From Phycisphaerae bacterium (GTDB lineage: Bacteria; Planctomycetota; Phycisphaerae; Sedimentisphaerales; Anaerobacaceae): DNA of 36,150 bases. The stretch's first letter is position 1; every line of letters begins with the position of its first letter. The stretch spans positions 1-36,150 of the forward strand of contig JAGPGT010000009.1 in the NCBI GenBank assembly GCA_018055905.1, written 5' to 3'. Under the pieces are notes generated by a model. It was not told the origin of the DNA. It made no database searches and was given only the letters and a program-made list of their open reading frames with translations. A program made the position numbers and the translations under genes. Shown here piece by piece: positions 7,665 to 15,562 of the stretch.

Positions 7665-7752
7665 TCGCTACAGAATATATAGGGTTGGAGTCGCCGAATG
7701 GTTCGGTTCGGCGTCGGGAAATGGCATGCGAACCCAAGAACCGTTAGCACGA

Positions 7753-8205
7753 TCAAAACAACATCTTGACCAGATCGTCAGGCTCGAGTCGAAACATTGA
7801 GCCTTTGCCTTCGAAGAACCCGTGCATGGCAATCATGTGCATCCCCAGATCCGACCAGCGTACGACCTCGTCGGAGTCCGTGCGCCGGACGGTGGTGATC
7901 CGTTTGAAGTAACGACCTTGATGCCGCCACGGACAGGGGGAAGATCCCCGGGTCTCGTCCACCTGGGCCTCCCGGCCTGGAGCGATCTCCACCCACAGCC
8001 CCTGCGCCGCGGCGGCTTTGTTCGTGATCTCCTGCATCCGTGCGGCTAGTTCCTTGACGGTCATACCCAGACGAGACAACTGCCCCACATCCGCGTCGAT
8101 CACTTCAATCACGCTACGCGGGTCATCGCCCATGAAGCCGCCGGCCACCAAGGCAGAGCTCCTCAACGTGATGTTCAGTTTCTGTTCGTCCGGTCCCTGT
8201 TTCAT
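7753..8205 (-). CDS. unknown small protein in the nqr operon
   Basis: 150 residues; ATG at 8203-8205 with GAGGGG upstream, 9 bases after the nqrF stop. Not recognised. The N-terminal half alternates strands and helices (KLNITLRSSALVAGGFMGDD, SVIEVIDADVGQLSRLG, TVKELAARMQEITNKAAAAQ), and the C-terminal half is rich in Arg, His and Met (RYFKRITTVRRTDSDEVVRW, LGMHMIAMHGFFEGKG). No signal peptide, no membrane helix, only one Cys. Its position directly after nqrF and tight spacing imply co-expression with the sodium pump; an accessory or regulatory role is a guess. Confidence 0.7.
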   Translation of the reverse strand: MKQGPDEQKLNITLRSSALVAGGFMGDDPRSVIEVIDADVGQLSRLGMTVKELAARMQEITNKAAAAQGLWVEIAPGREAQVDETRGSSPCPWRHQGRYFKRITTVRRTDSDEVVRWSDLGMHMIAMHGFFEGKGSMFRLEPDDLVKMLF

Positions 8206-8214
8206 ACGGTCCCC

Positions 8215-9318
8215 TCACGCGAATTTGTCGTAGAACACCCGATCGTTCGTAACACCCAATTCGTTGAGGACTTTGATCGAGGCTTCGATCATGCCCGGAC
8301 TGCCGCACAAATAGGCTTCGCAAAAAGCCCCGTTCGTCACGTCCCGCTGCACGGCCTGCGTAACTAAACCGGTCTGACCGTTCCAAGTTTCCCCCTCCTG
8401 GGGCTTTGCGACCACCGGCACGAACCGGAAATTCGCCAGGTCCGATTCGAATTGTCGCATCTCCTCGACCATGAACATATCTCTGACCCGATTGGCCCCG
8501 AAGAAATACACCGCCTCCCGTTGGTTCTGCGTGTTCTTCATATGGTGCAGGATGCACTTGATCGGAGCCATGCCCGAACCACCGGCGATGAAAACAATCG
8601 GTGCCTGCGTGTCCGAGAGACGAAAGCTCCCATAAGGACCGTTGAACCGCATTTCATCGCCCTCTTTGAGATGGTTGAAACAATAGGTCGTGCAGATCCC
8701 GTTGGGTACCAGGCGAATGATCAGTTCGATGATCCCTTTCTCCGCAGGGTCTGAGGCAATTGAATAAGCCCGATACACCGGCGTCGGGCTCTTTTCGTAT
8801 GCCGGTGTTTGCAGTTGGACGTACTGACCGGGGATATAATCCATCGTCGCCGGTTCGACCAACTGGAAGCGAAACAGTTTGATGTCGTGTGTAAGATCTC
8901 GGATCCTCGTACAACGGGTTATATACTCACGAATCGAGAACAACTCCCGCGGGATCTGGATCCGCAGATCGTTCTTGACCTTGACCTGGCAGGACAACCG
9001 CACTTGGGCCGCCCGCTCCTCCTTGTTCAAGTACGGCTCCTCGGTCGGAAGGATCGCTCCGGCGCCTTCAAGCACCTTCACCTTGCACAGGCCGCACGTG
9101 CCTCGTCCGCCGCAGGCGCTGGGGATGAAGATCTTCTCCGCCGTCAGCATCGACAACAAGGGCTTGCCTCCCTGCACGGTTAATTCCCGCTCCTCGTTGA
9201 TGGTGATTTTGCACGGGCCGTAATCGGCGAGGAATCGTTCGGAAACGACCAAACCCGCCGCCAAGGTCGCCGCGATAGAGCTTACAATCAAAATGGAAAG
9301 AAGCGTCGAACCGAGCAT
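8215..9318 (-). CDS. nqrF: NqrF, NADH-oxidising subunit of Na+-translocating NADH:quinone reductase
   Basis: 367 residues; ATG at 9316-9318 with GAGGGG upstream. One N-terminal transmembrane helix (residues 5-25) anchors the protein. Residues 35-120 form a plant-type [2Fe-2S] ferredoxin domain with Cys69, Cys75, Cys78 and Cys110 (CGGRGTCGLC motif). The FAD domain has RAYS at 183-186, and the NADH domain has GGSGMAP at 246-252 and CGSPGM near 338. NqrF takes two electrons from NADH and passes them through FAD and the 2Fe-2S cluster to the membrane subunits. It is about 40 residues shorter than the Vibrio protein. It is the last recognised nqr gene here, 25 bases after nqrE. Confidence 0.95.
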   Translation of the reverse strand: MLGSTLLSILIVSSIAATLAAGLVVSERFLADYGPCKITINEERELTVQGGKPLLSMLTAEKIFIPSACGGRGTCGLCKVKVLEGAGAILPTEEPYLNKEERAAQVRLSCQVKVKNDLRIQIPRELFSIREYITRCTRIRDLTHDIKLFRFQLVEPATMDYIPGQYVQLQTPAYEKSPTPVYRAYSIASDPAEKGIIELIIRLVPNGICTTYCFNHLKEGDEMRFNGPYGSFRLSDTQAPIVFIAGGSGMAPIKCILHHMKNTQNQREAVYFFGANRVRDMFMVEEMRQFESDLANFRFVPVVAKPQEGETWNGQTGLVTQAVQRDVTNGAFCEAYLCGSPGMIEASIKVLNELGVTNDRVFYDKFA

Positions 9319-9343
9319 CAAAACCCCTCGAATTCCGTCTGGT

Positions 9344-9946
9344 TCACCGTCCCTGGAGTACCCCTGCGAACCCGATAAAGCCCAATGCCATCAGGCCCGC
9401 CAGAATCAACGTAATCCCAGGGCCTTGTAAGCCGCGAGGGATGCGGTCGTTAGCCAACCTCTGCCGGATGCCGGCCATGGCCATGATCGCCAGAAACCAG
9501 CCGACGCCGCTGCCGAAGGCGTAGCCGATTGTGGCGACGAAGCTGTAGTTGCGAATCACCATGAACAGCGCCGCCCCAAAAATCGCACAGTTGACCGTGA
9601 TCAGAGGCAGGAAGACCCCGAGTTGTTGATACAGCAAGGGCGAATACCGCTCCACCGCCATTTCCACGAACTGCACAAAGGCCGCGATGATGATAATGAA
9701 CAGGATGAATCGAAAGTACTCCAGACCCAACGGAACCAAAACCAGGTGATAGGCCACCCAATTGAGCGACGTTGTGCACGTCATGACGAAGATGACCGCC
9801 AGGCCCAGGCCGAACGCCGCCTTGATCTCCCGAGAGACCCCGATGAACGGACACAGCCCCAGGAAGTACGCCAGCAGGATGTTCTGCGTGAAGATGGCCG
9901 CGATGAATACGACGAAAGCCTCTCCGATCTCGGCGCTCAGGTTCAT
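9344..9946 (-). CDS. nqrE: NqrE, membrane subunit of Na+-NQR
   Basis: 200 residues with six predicted transmembrane helices, the RnfA/NqrE/NqrD fold. The ATG at 9944-9946 overlaps the nqrD stop as ATGA and has GGAGG 7 bases upstream. Cys32 (LGLCPFIGV) and Cys120 (TVNCAIFG) match the conserved cysteines that, with those of NqrD, hold the iron centre in the middle of the membrane. EYFRFILFIIIIAAFVQFVE and NYSFVATIGYAFGSGVGW are family-typical stretches. It works as a pair with NqrD in the sodium/electron path. Confidence 0.95.
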   Translation of the reverse strand: MNLSAEIGEAFVVFIAAIFTQNILLAYFLGLCPFIGVSREIKAAFGLGLAVIFVMTCTTSLNWVAYHLVLVPLGLEYFRFILFIIIIAAFVQFVEMAVERYSPLLYQQLGVFLPLITVNCAIFGAALFMVIRNYSFVATIGYAFGSGVGWFLAIMAMAGIRQRLANDRIPRGLQGPGITLILAGLMALGFIGFAGVLQGR

Positions 9947-10575
9947 TTCTTTGCCTCCTGTCCTCTCTGCTGGACCCATCGAAAGAACCAGACCACCATG
10001 GCCAGCATGAAGAACGCCCCCGGCGGGGTCACCATGATGATCCACTTGTCCCAGGCGGGCCCCGAGAAGAACGGAACCGGCCGGCCCAGAAACGTCCCCA
10101 GTCCGAGCAACTCGCGGGGCACCGCGATGAGCAGCAGGATGAACGTATAGCCCAGCGCGTTGAAGAAACCGTCGAGGAACGCTTTGCCGGGCGGCTGGTT
10201 GTTCGCGCAGGCCTCGCACCGTCCCATCACGATGCAGTTGGTGATGATCAGACCCACGTACGGCCCGAGATTGGCCCGCATGGACGGCCAGTAGGCCCCC
10301 AACATGACATCCACGATGATCACGTAGAACCCAATGATCAGGGTCTCGACCATCATGCGGATGTTCCGAGGCGTGTAGTTGCGAAGGATCGAGACGGTAG
10401 TAGCGCTGAGCGACAGCGCAAACACCAGCCCGACACACATCACGAGGGTGTTCAGAACGAGATTCGTCACCGCCAGCGTGCTACAAATCCCAAGGACCTG
10501 GCCGAAGATCGGGTTGTCCCGCCACAAGCCCTGCATCGCAATGCTCGGGGTCTTGGCCCCTGGCGTCGGAGTCAT
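9943..10575 (-). CDS. nqrD: NqrD, membrane subunit of Na+-NQR
   Basis: 210 residues; ATG at 10573-10575, overlapping the nqrC stop by four bases (ATGA). Six helices of the RnfE/NqrD type. Cys31 (LGICSTLAVTN) and Cys114 (ITNCIVMGRCEA) match the conserved iron-binding cysteines; two more cysteines, 120 and 123, follow in the second motif, which gives CxxxxxCxxC rather than a single Cys. Helix signatures RNYTPRNIRMMVETLIIGFYV and ELLGLGTFLG are typical. The C-terminus is short and positively charged. Confidence 0.95.
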   Translation of the reverse strand: MTPTPGAKTPSIAMQGLWRDNPIFGQVLGICSTLAVTNLVLNTLVMCVGLVFALSLSATTVSILRNYTPRNIRMMVETLIIGFYVIIVDVMLGAYWPSMRANLGPYVGLIITNCIVMGRCEACANNQPPGKAFLDGFFNALGYTFILLLIAVPRELLGLGTFLGRPVPFFSGPAWDKWIIMVTPPGAFFMLAMVVWFFRWVQQRGQEAKK

Positions 10576-11201
10576 GGCAAGCCCCCTTCGCCGTCGAGAC
10601 CGGCCCGCCAGTCCCGAATGGCCTGATTGATCATACTCTCGACCCTCACGCTCGTCTGCGTGGCACCGGTGACCGCATACACATCGTTCTGGCCCAGATC
10701 CGCGCCGGGCCGGCGTATGGCGATCGGCCTTTCACCCGGTGCGAGCGTCCTGCCCTCGAACTGGCTGCGGAACGCAGGCTTGACGATCTCCGCCCCCAAA
10801 CCCGGCGTCTCGCTCTGCTCGTAGAACGCAATCCCGGTCACGGTCTTCCTGTCGGCCGCGACGCCGATGATGCCGCGAATGGGCGCCCAGAACCCCTGCC
10901 CTTGAAAAGGCACCGCATAGGCGACGATCTGTCCATCCTGTTGCAGGGTGTATGCACCACCGGTGGAGGCGTCCGGCGGGCGGACCCGCTCGGTAAACCG
11001 CTGGTGGATCTGGGCCCCGCGCAGAGGCTGCGTCTGGCCTTCCTCGACGGGCAGAACCTGGAGCACCGCCACCTCCAGGGCCTGCCTGGCGTTGGCCTGG
11101 ACTCGCTCTCGCGTCAAAGCCGATAATCCGATCACGACCGAGCTGAACGCCGCGGTGACGATGAACATGTAGACGACAGGATAGGCACCGGTCTGACGCA
11201 T
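10572..11201 (-). CDS. nqrC: NqrC, FMN-binding subunit of Na+-NQR
   Basis: 209 residues. The ATG at 11199-11201 overlaps the nqrB stop (TGATG). One N-terminal transmembrane helix (about 8-29) is followed by a periplasmic FMN-binding domain. The covalent FMN site motif TGATQTS ends the domain with Thr181 as the expected attachment residue. Earlier signatures are GFWAPIRGIIGVAADRKTVTG and SETPGLGAEI. At 209 residues it is nearer the length of RnfG than of Vibrio NqrC (about 257), so it may lack the extra insert. In the complex, electrons pass from the NqrD/E iron centre to this FMN and then to NqrB. Confidence 0.93.
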   Translation of the reverse strand: MRQTGAYPVVYMFIVTAAFSSVVIGLSALTRERVQANARQALEVAVLQVLPVEEGQTQPLRGAQIHQRFTERVRPPDASTGGAYTLQQDGQIVAYAVPFQGQGFWAPIRGIIGVAADRKTVTGIAFYEQSETPGLGAEIVKPAFRSQFEGRTLAPGERPIAIRRPGADLGQNDVYAVTGATQTSVRVESMINQAIRDWRAGLDGEGGLP

Positions 11202-12307
11202 CAGGCGATAGGCTCCTTCCCCTGCCGTCTGCGGGCAGCCGACGCTGCGAGGGTCTTGACGCCATAATCGATGATCGGCGCGAACATGTTGCCGATCAGG
11301 ATGGAGAACATCAGACCTCCGTTGAAGATCGAGAAGTTCCGGATCACCACGCTGCACGTGCCGATAAGGGCCGCATAGATCCCACGACCCAGTTCCGTTT
11401 TGGGCGCGCTGACCGGATCGGTCGCCATGAAGAACGCGCCGAACAGCCAGCCGCCGCCCAGCAGCGCGGTCACCGCCGACGGCACCGGCGGCACCCCCGC
11501 CCAGTGGAGGATCTGGCTCAGCAGAGCATACGTCAAAACAACCGTGACGATGATCGTTCGGCTGGCGGTCCTGGAGAAGAACAGATACAGACCGCCGATC
11601 ACGACCAGCAGAATGCTGGTGACGCCCATCGTCCCGCTGACCCGTCCGAAGAAGAGCCGTTTCCAGAACGAATTTCGGTCCACATGAACCGTCTGGTCCT
11701 CCGGAATGTCGAATGGGATCTGTGCCTGGGCCTTGCCATCTGAGATCAGAACCATCCGCCCCGATTTCAAATACGCCAGGGGAGTGGCCCCCGTGACGGC
11801 TCGGGGCGACGACGGAGAAATGACAGAGGGAGTTCCCTCCCCCTCTGGGGACACAGCCGTGGTCCACCGATCCAACGCCCCCCATGTCCCTTCGGCCGCA
11901 GGCGACCAGACCGCGGTCATCGCCACCGGGAAACAGACGTAGACGAAACACCGACCCGCCATGGCCGGGTTGAAGAAATTCCGTCCGAAACCGCCGAAGA
12001 TCTCCTTCGTGAACATGATTGCGAAGACGGCACCGACCGTCAGGACGTGCCACGGAACCGTCGGCGGCATGATCAGAGCGAGAATCGTCGTCGTAACGAA
12101 GACCGACTCCGTAACGGGTTCGCCTCGCAGGCGGGTGAACACATACTCGACGGCGAACCCGACCGCGCCCGACCAGAGAATCATCGCCAAGCTCCGCCAG
12201 CCGAAGTAATACACCGACCCCACCACACAGGGCATTAACGCCAGCAGAACGCGGCGCATCATCATCTGCTTGAGCAACAAGCGTTTCGGTTTCTTCCGTG
12301 ACACCAT
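11201..12307 (-). CDS. nqrB: NqrB, FMN- and quinone-binding membrane subunit of Na+-NQR
   Basis: 368 residues from the ATG at 12305-12307; a TTG 60 bases upstream is possible but lacks a clear binding site. About ten transmembrane helices of the NqrB/RnfD family. Hallmarks: KEIFGGFGRNFFNPAMAGRC near residue 110, VTGATPLAYLKSG with Thr175 as the covalent FMN site, and GGGWLFGAFFMATDPVSAPKT in the second half. In the Vibrio enzyme NqrB carries covalent FMN and riboflavin and forms the sodium channel. Here it is shorter (368 versus about 415), closer to RnfD. It is the first gene of the cluster, where nqrA would normally precede it; nothing like NqrA lies in the 141 bases upstream. Confidence 0.93.
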   Translation of the reverse strand: MVSRKKPKRLLLKQMMMRRVLLALMPCVVGSVYYFGWRSLAMILWSGAVGFAVEYVFTRLRGEPVTESVFVTTTILALIMPPTVPWHVLTVGAVFAIMFTKEIFGGFGRNFFNPAMAGRCFVYVCFPVAMTAVWSPAAEGTWGALDRWTTAVSPEGEGTPSVISPSSPRAVTGATPLAYLKSGRMVLISDGKAQAQIPFDIPEDQTVHVDRNSFWKRLFFGRVSGTMGVTSILLVVIGGLYLFFSRTASRTIIVTVVLTYALLSQILHWAGVPPVPSAVTALLGGGWLFGAFFMATDPVSAPKTELGRGIYAALIGTCSVVIRNFSIFNGGLMFSILIGNMFAPIIDYGVKTLAASAARRRQGKEPIA

Positions 12308-12448
12308 AGGTTCACAGACTAGAGGAACACCACATCCGGCCGACAATCGGATAATCCCATATGGCAAGAACCTTCACACCGACGGCGTTCCCTGCACCGC
12401 CGAATGAAGAGCATAACCTGCCTCGGCGCCCGTTCATTGTAAGCCTCC

Positions 12449-14395
12449 TTATGCATTCGGCAAGAGCAGTTCGAGCAATTCCGCCCGCTGCGAAAAGTCG
12501 GGTGCGAGAACGTGCGCGCCGGCCTTGATCAGGCGGGCACGTTTTTCGAGGTTCAGCCCATAGCGCCGGATCTCGTCGGACGCGATGCCGATCGCCAAGC
12601 CGCCTCGTTTTCGGGACTCTCGCAATTCGACCGGACCGTCACCAAAGACGGCTAGTTCCGGCCCTTGGAGGTTATGCTCTTTCAAAATTCGGTCGAGAAC
12701 CATCTTCTTGGAACAACTGTCGATATCGCCGACGGCGCCGTAGATGCCGCCGTTGAAGAATCTGGCGTATCCGAGAGCCTCGGCTTCCGCAACCACGTCC
12801 GCGTGGTCCGTGCCGCTGGCCAGGTAGAGCGTCACCCCACGATCTCGCAACGTCTGGAGAAATTCGACCCCCCCTTTGATCGTGAAATCGGTCACGTCAA
12901 GCTGGCCTCGCCTGAGCTTGGTCAGGCGCTCGTTCACCATCTCCATCAGTGCGTCGTTGTAGACCCGTTTGTAGCCGAAACGGTCCAGAATCTGGTCCGC
13001 CGGCACGATGCCGAACTCGCGGACCATACCGACCAAGCCCTCCATCTGCACAATGGTCTGGATGCCGGTGGATTTGTCGATGAAATCCAGGACTCGCGCG
13101 CGAACCTTGTGGTAGAGCGACTCGTCCGCCGTCGCATATCGATCGCCCAGGATGGCCTTAATCATGACCGGAGCCATGATCCCCTCCCACCCCTGGCGCA
13201 ACGTGCTGATCGTTCCGTCGTTGTCGAAAACCGCGTGGCGAATGGAAGGCTGTGACCTGTGATCCGTGAGCCGTCGCCCGGGGTACACGTCATGAGCCAG
13301 GGGCCACTGCCCTGTGATCTCGATCTCCGTTCCCGGCAGGTACTTCGCCTTCCGCGGGTTCTCCGCCAGTTCCGGCTCGTAGATGAAGTCGGGGTCCTGG
13401 GCCACCCCAAGGATTTCGTCGCCGCTGGCGGTACCCGTCTGGAAGAGCTTTTGGACTGTAACCGCAGCGGCAAAATTGGCGAACTCGGCCGCCTCCGCCG
13501 GCGCAACGCCGGCGCCCAAGCACAAGGCCAGCGCGCTGGTCACGGTATCCCCCGCGCCGACCGGATCGAGTTTCGTGAGCAGTTGAATACCCGGGATCTG
13601 GTGGACACCGGAGCTGTCGACCGCGAGGATTCCCTTGGCGCCGCGGGTCAGAAAAACCGGTTTATGGAACCAACTATAGAGGTTCAACGCATATCGCTTC
13701 ACCTCGTCGAGCGACGGGTTCTCATCCCGCGCGATCTGCACACCGTTGAGACGAGCCGCTTCGCGATCGTTGATCTTGCGGATGATGTGCTTGAACCGGT
13801 CGCCGAAATGGCGTGAATCGAGCAAAATGGGTAGGTTCGGGTAGTCGGCGAAAATTCTGTTGGCTTCGTCGATGAATGATTCGTTTGTGATGCTGCCAGG
13901 CACTTGCTGGTTGACGATCATCGCGTCGACACTCTGGAGCGTGTCGCGGATCCCTTCGAGCAACGCAGCGTCGGTCGCGGCGCTCCGCTTGTTGAAAAAG
14001 CCGAAATCGATGCGGGGTTCCTCCCGTTCATCCAGGTACGGCTTGCCGAACGCGACGGTGTCGTAGTCTTCCTTCTGTACAACGAGACGCGTCGTATCGA
14101 CCCCGAGTTGGTCGAACTGCCGCCGAAGTTCCCGGCCGAAAATATCGTCGCCGATCACACCCACGACCCCAATCGACCGGGGCTTGAGCGCCGCCAAGTT
14201 CGCCACGACGTTCGAGGCGCCGCCGAGCGAGTAATAGTGCCGCCGAACCGCTCTTGCCTGGAGCCCCGTCTCTTCGGAGACCTCGGAACCCCTCGGATCC
14301 AACATCCAGTATGCGTCGATACAAAAATCACCGTAAACCGCCACGCGGGTCTGCTCGATCCTGCTCAGAATCTCTTTGATGCGATGTTGATCCAT
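12449..14395 (-). CDS. PfkB-family sugar kinase fused to HAD hydrolase
   Basis: 648 residues; ATG at 14393-14395 with CAGGA about 6 bases upstream. Residues 1-340 are a PfkB/ribokinase-type kinase resembling RfaE/HldE domain 1: VYGDFCIDAYWML at the start, SLGGASNVVANLAAL, a late DPVGAGDTVTSALALCLGAG with the catalytic base Asp. Residues 385-648 are a HAD phosphatase of the phosphoglycolate type: DNDGT (Asp391 nucleophile), LASGTD, and FGDGPVEL. The linker (about 376-382) is encoded by a short heptamer repeat. A kinase plus a phosphatase on one chain recalls the heptose route (HldE kinase then GmhB phosphatase), but the HAD type differs from GmhB. It follows the unknown and AGE genes as a likely operon. 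The substrate is not known. Confidence 0.85.
   Translation of the reverse strand: MDQHRIKEILSRIEQTRVAVYGDFCIDAYWMLDPRGSEVSEETGLQARAVRRHYYSLGGASNVVANLAALKPRSIGVVGVIGDDIFGRELRRQFDQLGVDTTRLVVQKEDYDTVAFGKPYLDEREEPRIDFGFFNKRSAATDAALLEGIRDTLQSVDAMIVNQQVPGSITNESFIDEANRIFADYPNLPILLDSRHFGDRFKHIIRKINDREAARLNGVQIARDENPSLDEVKRYALNLYSWFHKPVFLTRGAKGILAVDSSGVHQIPGIQLLTKLDPVGAGDTVTSALALCLGAGVAPAEAAEFANFAAAVTVQKLFQTGTASGDEILGVAQDPDFIYEPELAENPRKAKYLPGTEIEITGQWPLAHDVYPGRRLTDHRSQPSIRHAVFDNDGTISTLRQGWEGIMAPVMIKAILGDRYATADESLYHKVRARVLDFIDKSTGIQTIVQMEGLVGMVREFGIVPADQILDRFGYKRVYNDALMEMVNERLTKLRRGQLDVTDFTIKGGVEFLQTLRDRGVTLYLASGTDHADVVAEAEALGYARFFNGGIYGAVGDIDSCSKKMVLDRILKEHNLQGPELAVFGDGPVELRESRKRGGLAIGIASDEIRRYGLNLEKRARLIKAGAHVLAPDFSQRAELLELLLPNA
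13250..13270. repeat. three degenerate CYGTGAN heptamers inside the kinase-HAD gene
   Basis: CTGTGAC, CTGTGAT and CCGTGAG follow each other without a gap. On the coding strand they encode the linker between the two enzyme domains. The complement reads as TCACRGN heptamers, matching the unit at 20045-20065. Confidence 0.6.
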
Positions 14396-14399
14396 ATTT

Positions 14400-14467
14400 A
14401 TCCTGAATTTGAAAACCGAAGCACGAATATCGAAACAAATCCAAGACTCAAAACCCAACTAGTCCAA
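14400..14467. repeat. array of degenerate heptamers ending in CAA/GAA
   Basis: Nine heptamers can be laid out: atcctga, atttgaa, aaccgaa, gcacgaa, tatcgaa, then a three-base break, aatccaa, gactcaa, aacccaa, a two-base break, and agtccaa. On the minus strand the units read TTCGNNN and TTGGNNN. The array occupies most of the 114-base gap between the unknown gene and the kinase-HAD gene and runs into the ribosome binding site of the latter. Confidence 0.65.
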
Positions 14468-14509
14468 GTGCTTTCGCCGAGCAAGCCAGAGCGATTTTGA
14501 GTGCCGCGA

Positions 14510-15541
14510 TTATGATGATTCAACAATTTGCTGGTATAAGAGCGGAATCGTCTGTTTCTGGTCCCCCTGGATATAGAGTCCTCGTCCTCCAAATGCCTCG
14601 GGAATCCGGGTAACAACGCTCTTTTGGTCGCGGAAGTAGTAACCTTGCGACGCTTCATCGGCCATCTGCCGTGGGTTATGTTCGCGCAGATCGAAGTCTG
14701 CCGTAAGAATCCCCCGGGGCACGTTGCCCACATTGGCAGCCATCGACACCGCCTTGAGTAACACCTCGGGGCCGGTGACCGCACTGCCGATGTTCAAGAC
14801 GACGCCGCCCTTCGTAAGCTTGCAAACCTCGTTTGAATAGAGGAGAAAATCCCGGCCGGAACAGCCGCCTTTGGCCTGGCCGTCGAAACTCGGGTGCTGG
14901 TCAATCACATCGACGCCAATCCCGACGTGAACCGTCAGCGGAATGCCCTTTCGATAACAAGCCGCCAGTACACTGACCTCCGGGTGCGCAAACCGCGTCG
15001 GCGAACCGGGCTTGGCCGCGATCGCCAACACCTGTTTTCGAAAGGATTCGTCGCAGATCATCCGCCCGAGCGTCTCGCCGTAACCGAGCTTGTTCCGGTT
15101 GCCCACGGACAGAGCCGCGTTGATGTAACCGAACTCGTAGGCCATGCCGAACTGGCCTTTGTCCAGGGCCGCCGGAACGTTTTCACTCGTCTCCCCGATC
15201 AGAGCCAGTTCAAAATCGTGAATGCTCGTGGCGCCGTTGCCGGCAACCAACGTCAAGCAGTCACGCTCGACCAAATCCACGAGCAACGGCCCCAAACCAT
15301 TCTTGATCAGGTGCGCGCCGGTGAACAGAATCACCGGCTTGTCCTCCCGCCGAGCGGCGATGACCGCCTCGGCGACTGCGTGAATCCCTTCGCGGACCGA
15401 CGGAGGAACCTCGAACGCGCCGCTGCCGGCATGCCGCGGAAAGACCAAATCGTTCAACCGGACTTTGTTCCTTCGCGTCGCCAACGGGTAGGTCTTGACC
15501 CGCCCGGCGTCAAACGCCTTGTATCTGCCCTCGTATTCCAT
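14510..15541 (-). CDS. unknown protein, loosely deoxyhypusine-synthase-like
   Basis: 343 residues from the ATG at 15539-15541; a TTG directly after the AGE stop is an alternative. Not firmly recognised. The N-terminal part reads VRLNDLVFPRHAGSGAFEVP; the core has KPVILFTGAHLIKNGLGPLL, TLVAGNGATSIHDFELALIG and, later, LTVHVGIGVDVIDQHPSFDG and VVLNIGSAVTGPEVLLKA. These glycine-rich turns after beta strands suggest a Rossmann-type nucleotide-binding fold, and the general shape recalls deoxyhypusine synthase, but the lysine region of that enzyme is not identifiable. From memory similar proteins occur beside heptose/envelope sugar genes in deltaproteobacteria; this is not verified. No signal peptide. 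It lies between an AGE epimerase and the kinase-HAD fusion, implying a sugar-related role. Confidence 0.6.
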   Translation of the reverse strand: MEYEGRYKAFDAGRVKTYPLATRRNKVRLNDLVFPRHAGSGAFEVPPSVREGIHAVAEAVIAARREDKPVILFTGAHLIKNGLGPLLVDLVERDCLTLVAGNGATSIHDFELALIGETSENVPAALDKGQFGMAYEFGYINAALSVGNRNKLGYGETLGRMICDESFRKQVLAIAAKPGSPTRFAHPEVSVLAACYRKGIPLTVHVGIGVDVIDQHPSFDGQAKGGCSGRDFLLYSNEVCKLTKGGVVLNIGSAVTGPEVLLKAVSMAANVGNVPRGILTADFDLREHNPRQMADEASQGYYFRDQKSVVTRIPEAFGGRGLYIQGDQKQTIPLLYQQIVESS

Positions 15542-15562
15542 TCTCTGCAACGTTCTCCGCAA

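Noticed and set aside
9344-12053. long frames across nqrB-E giving fusion-like proteins
   Set aside because: Each contains a wrong-frame start joined to the right frame of nqrC or nqrE. Overlapping ATGA/TGATG junctions define the separate genes.
8215-12307. Rnf complex instead of Nqr
   Set aside because: The NADH/FAD/2Fe-2S subunit has NqrF domain order, and neither RnfB nor RnfC is present, so Nqr is the better name despite the short B and C subunits.
14400-14467. CRISPR array
   Set aside because: Units are seven bases, degenerate and lack spacers; no cas gene is near.
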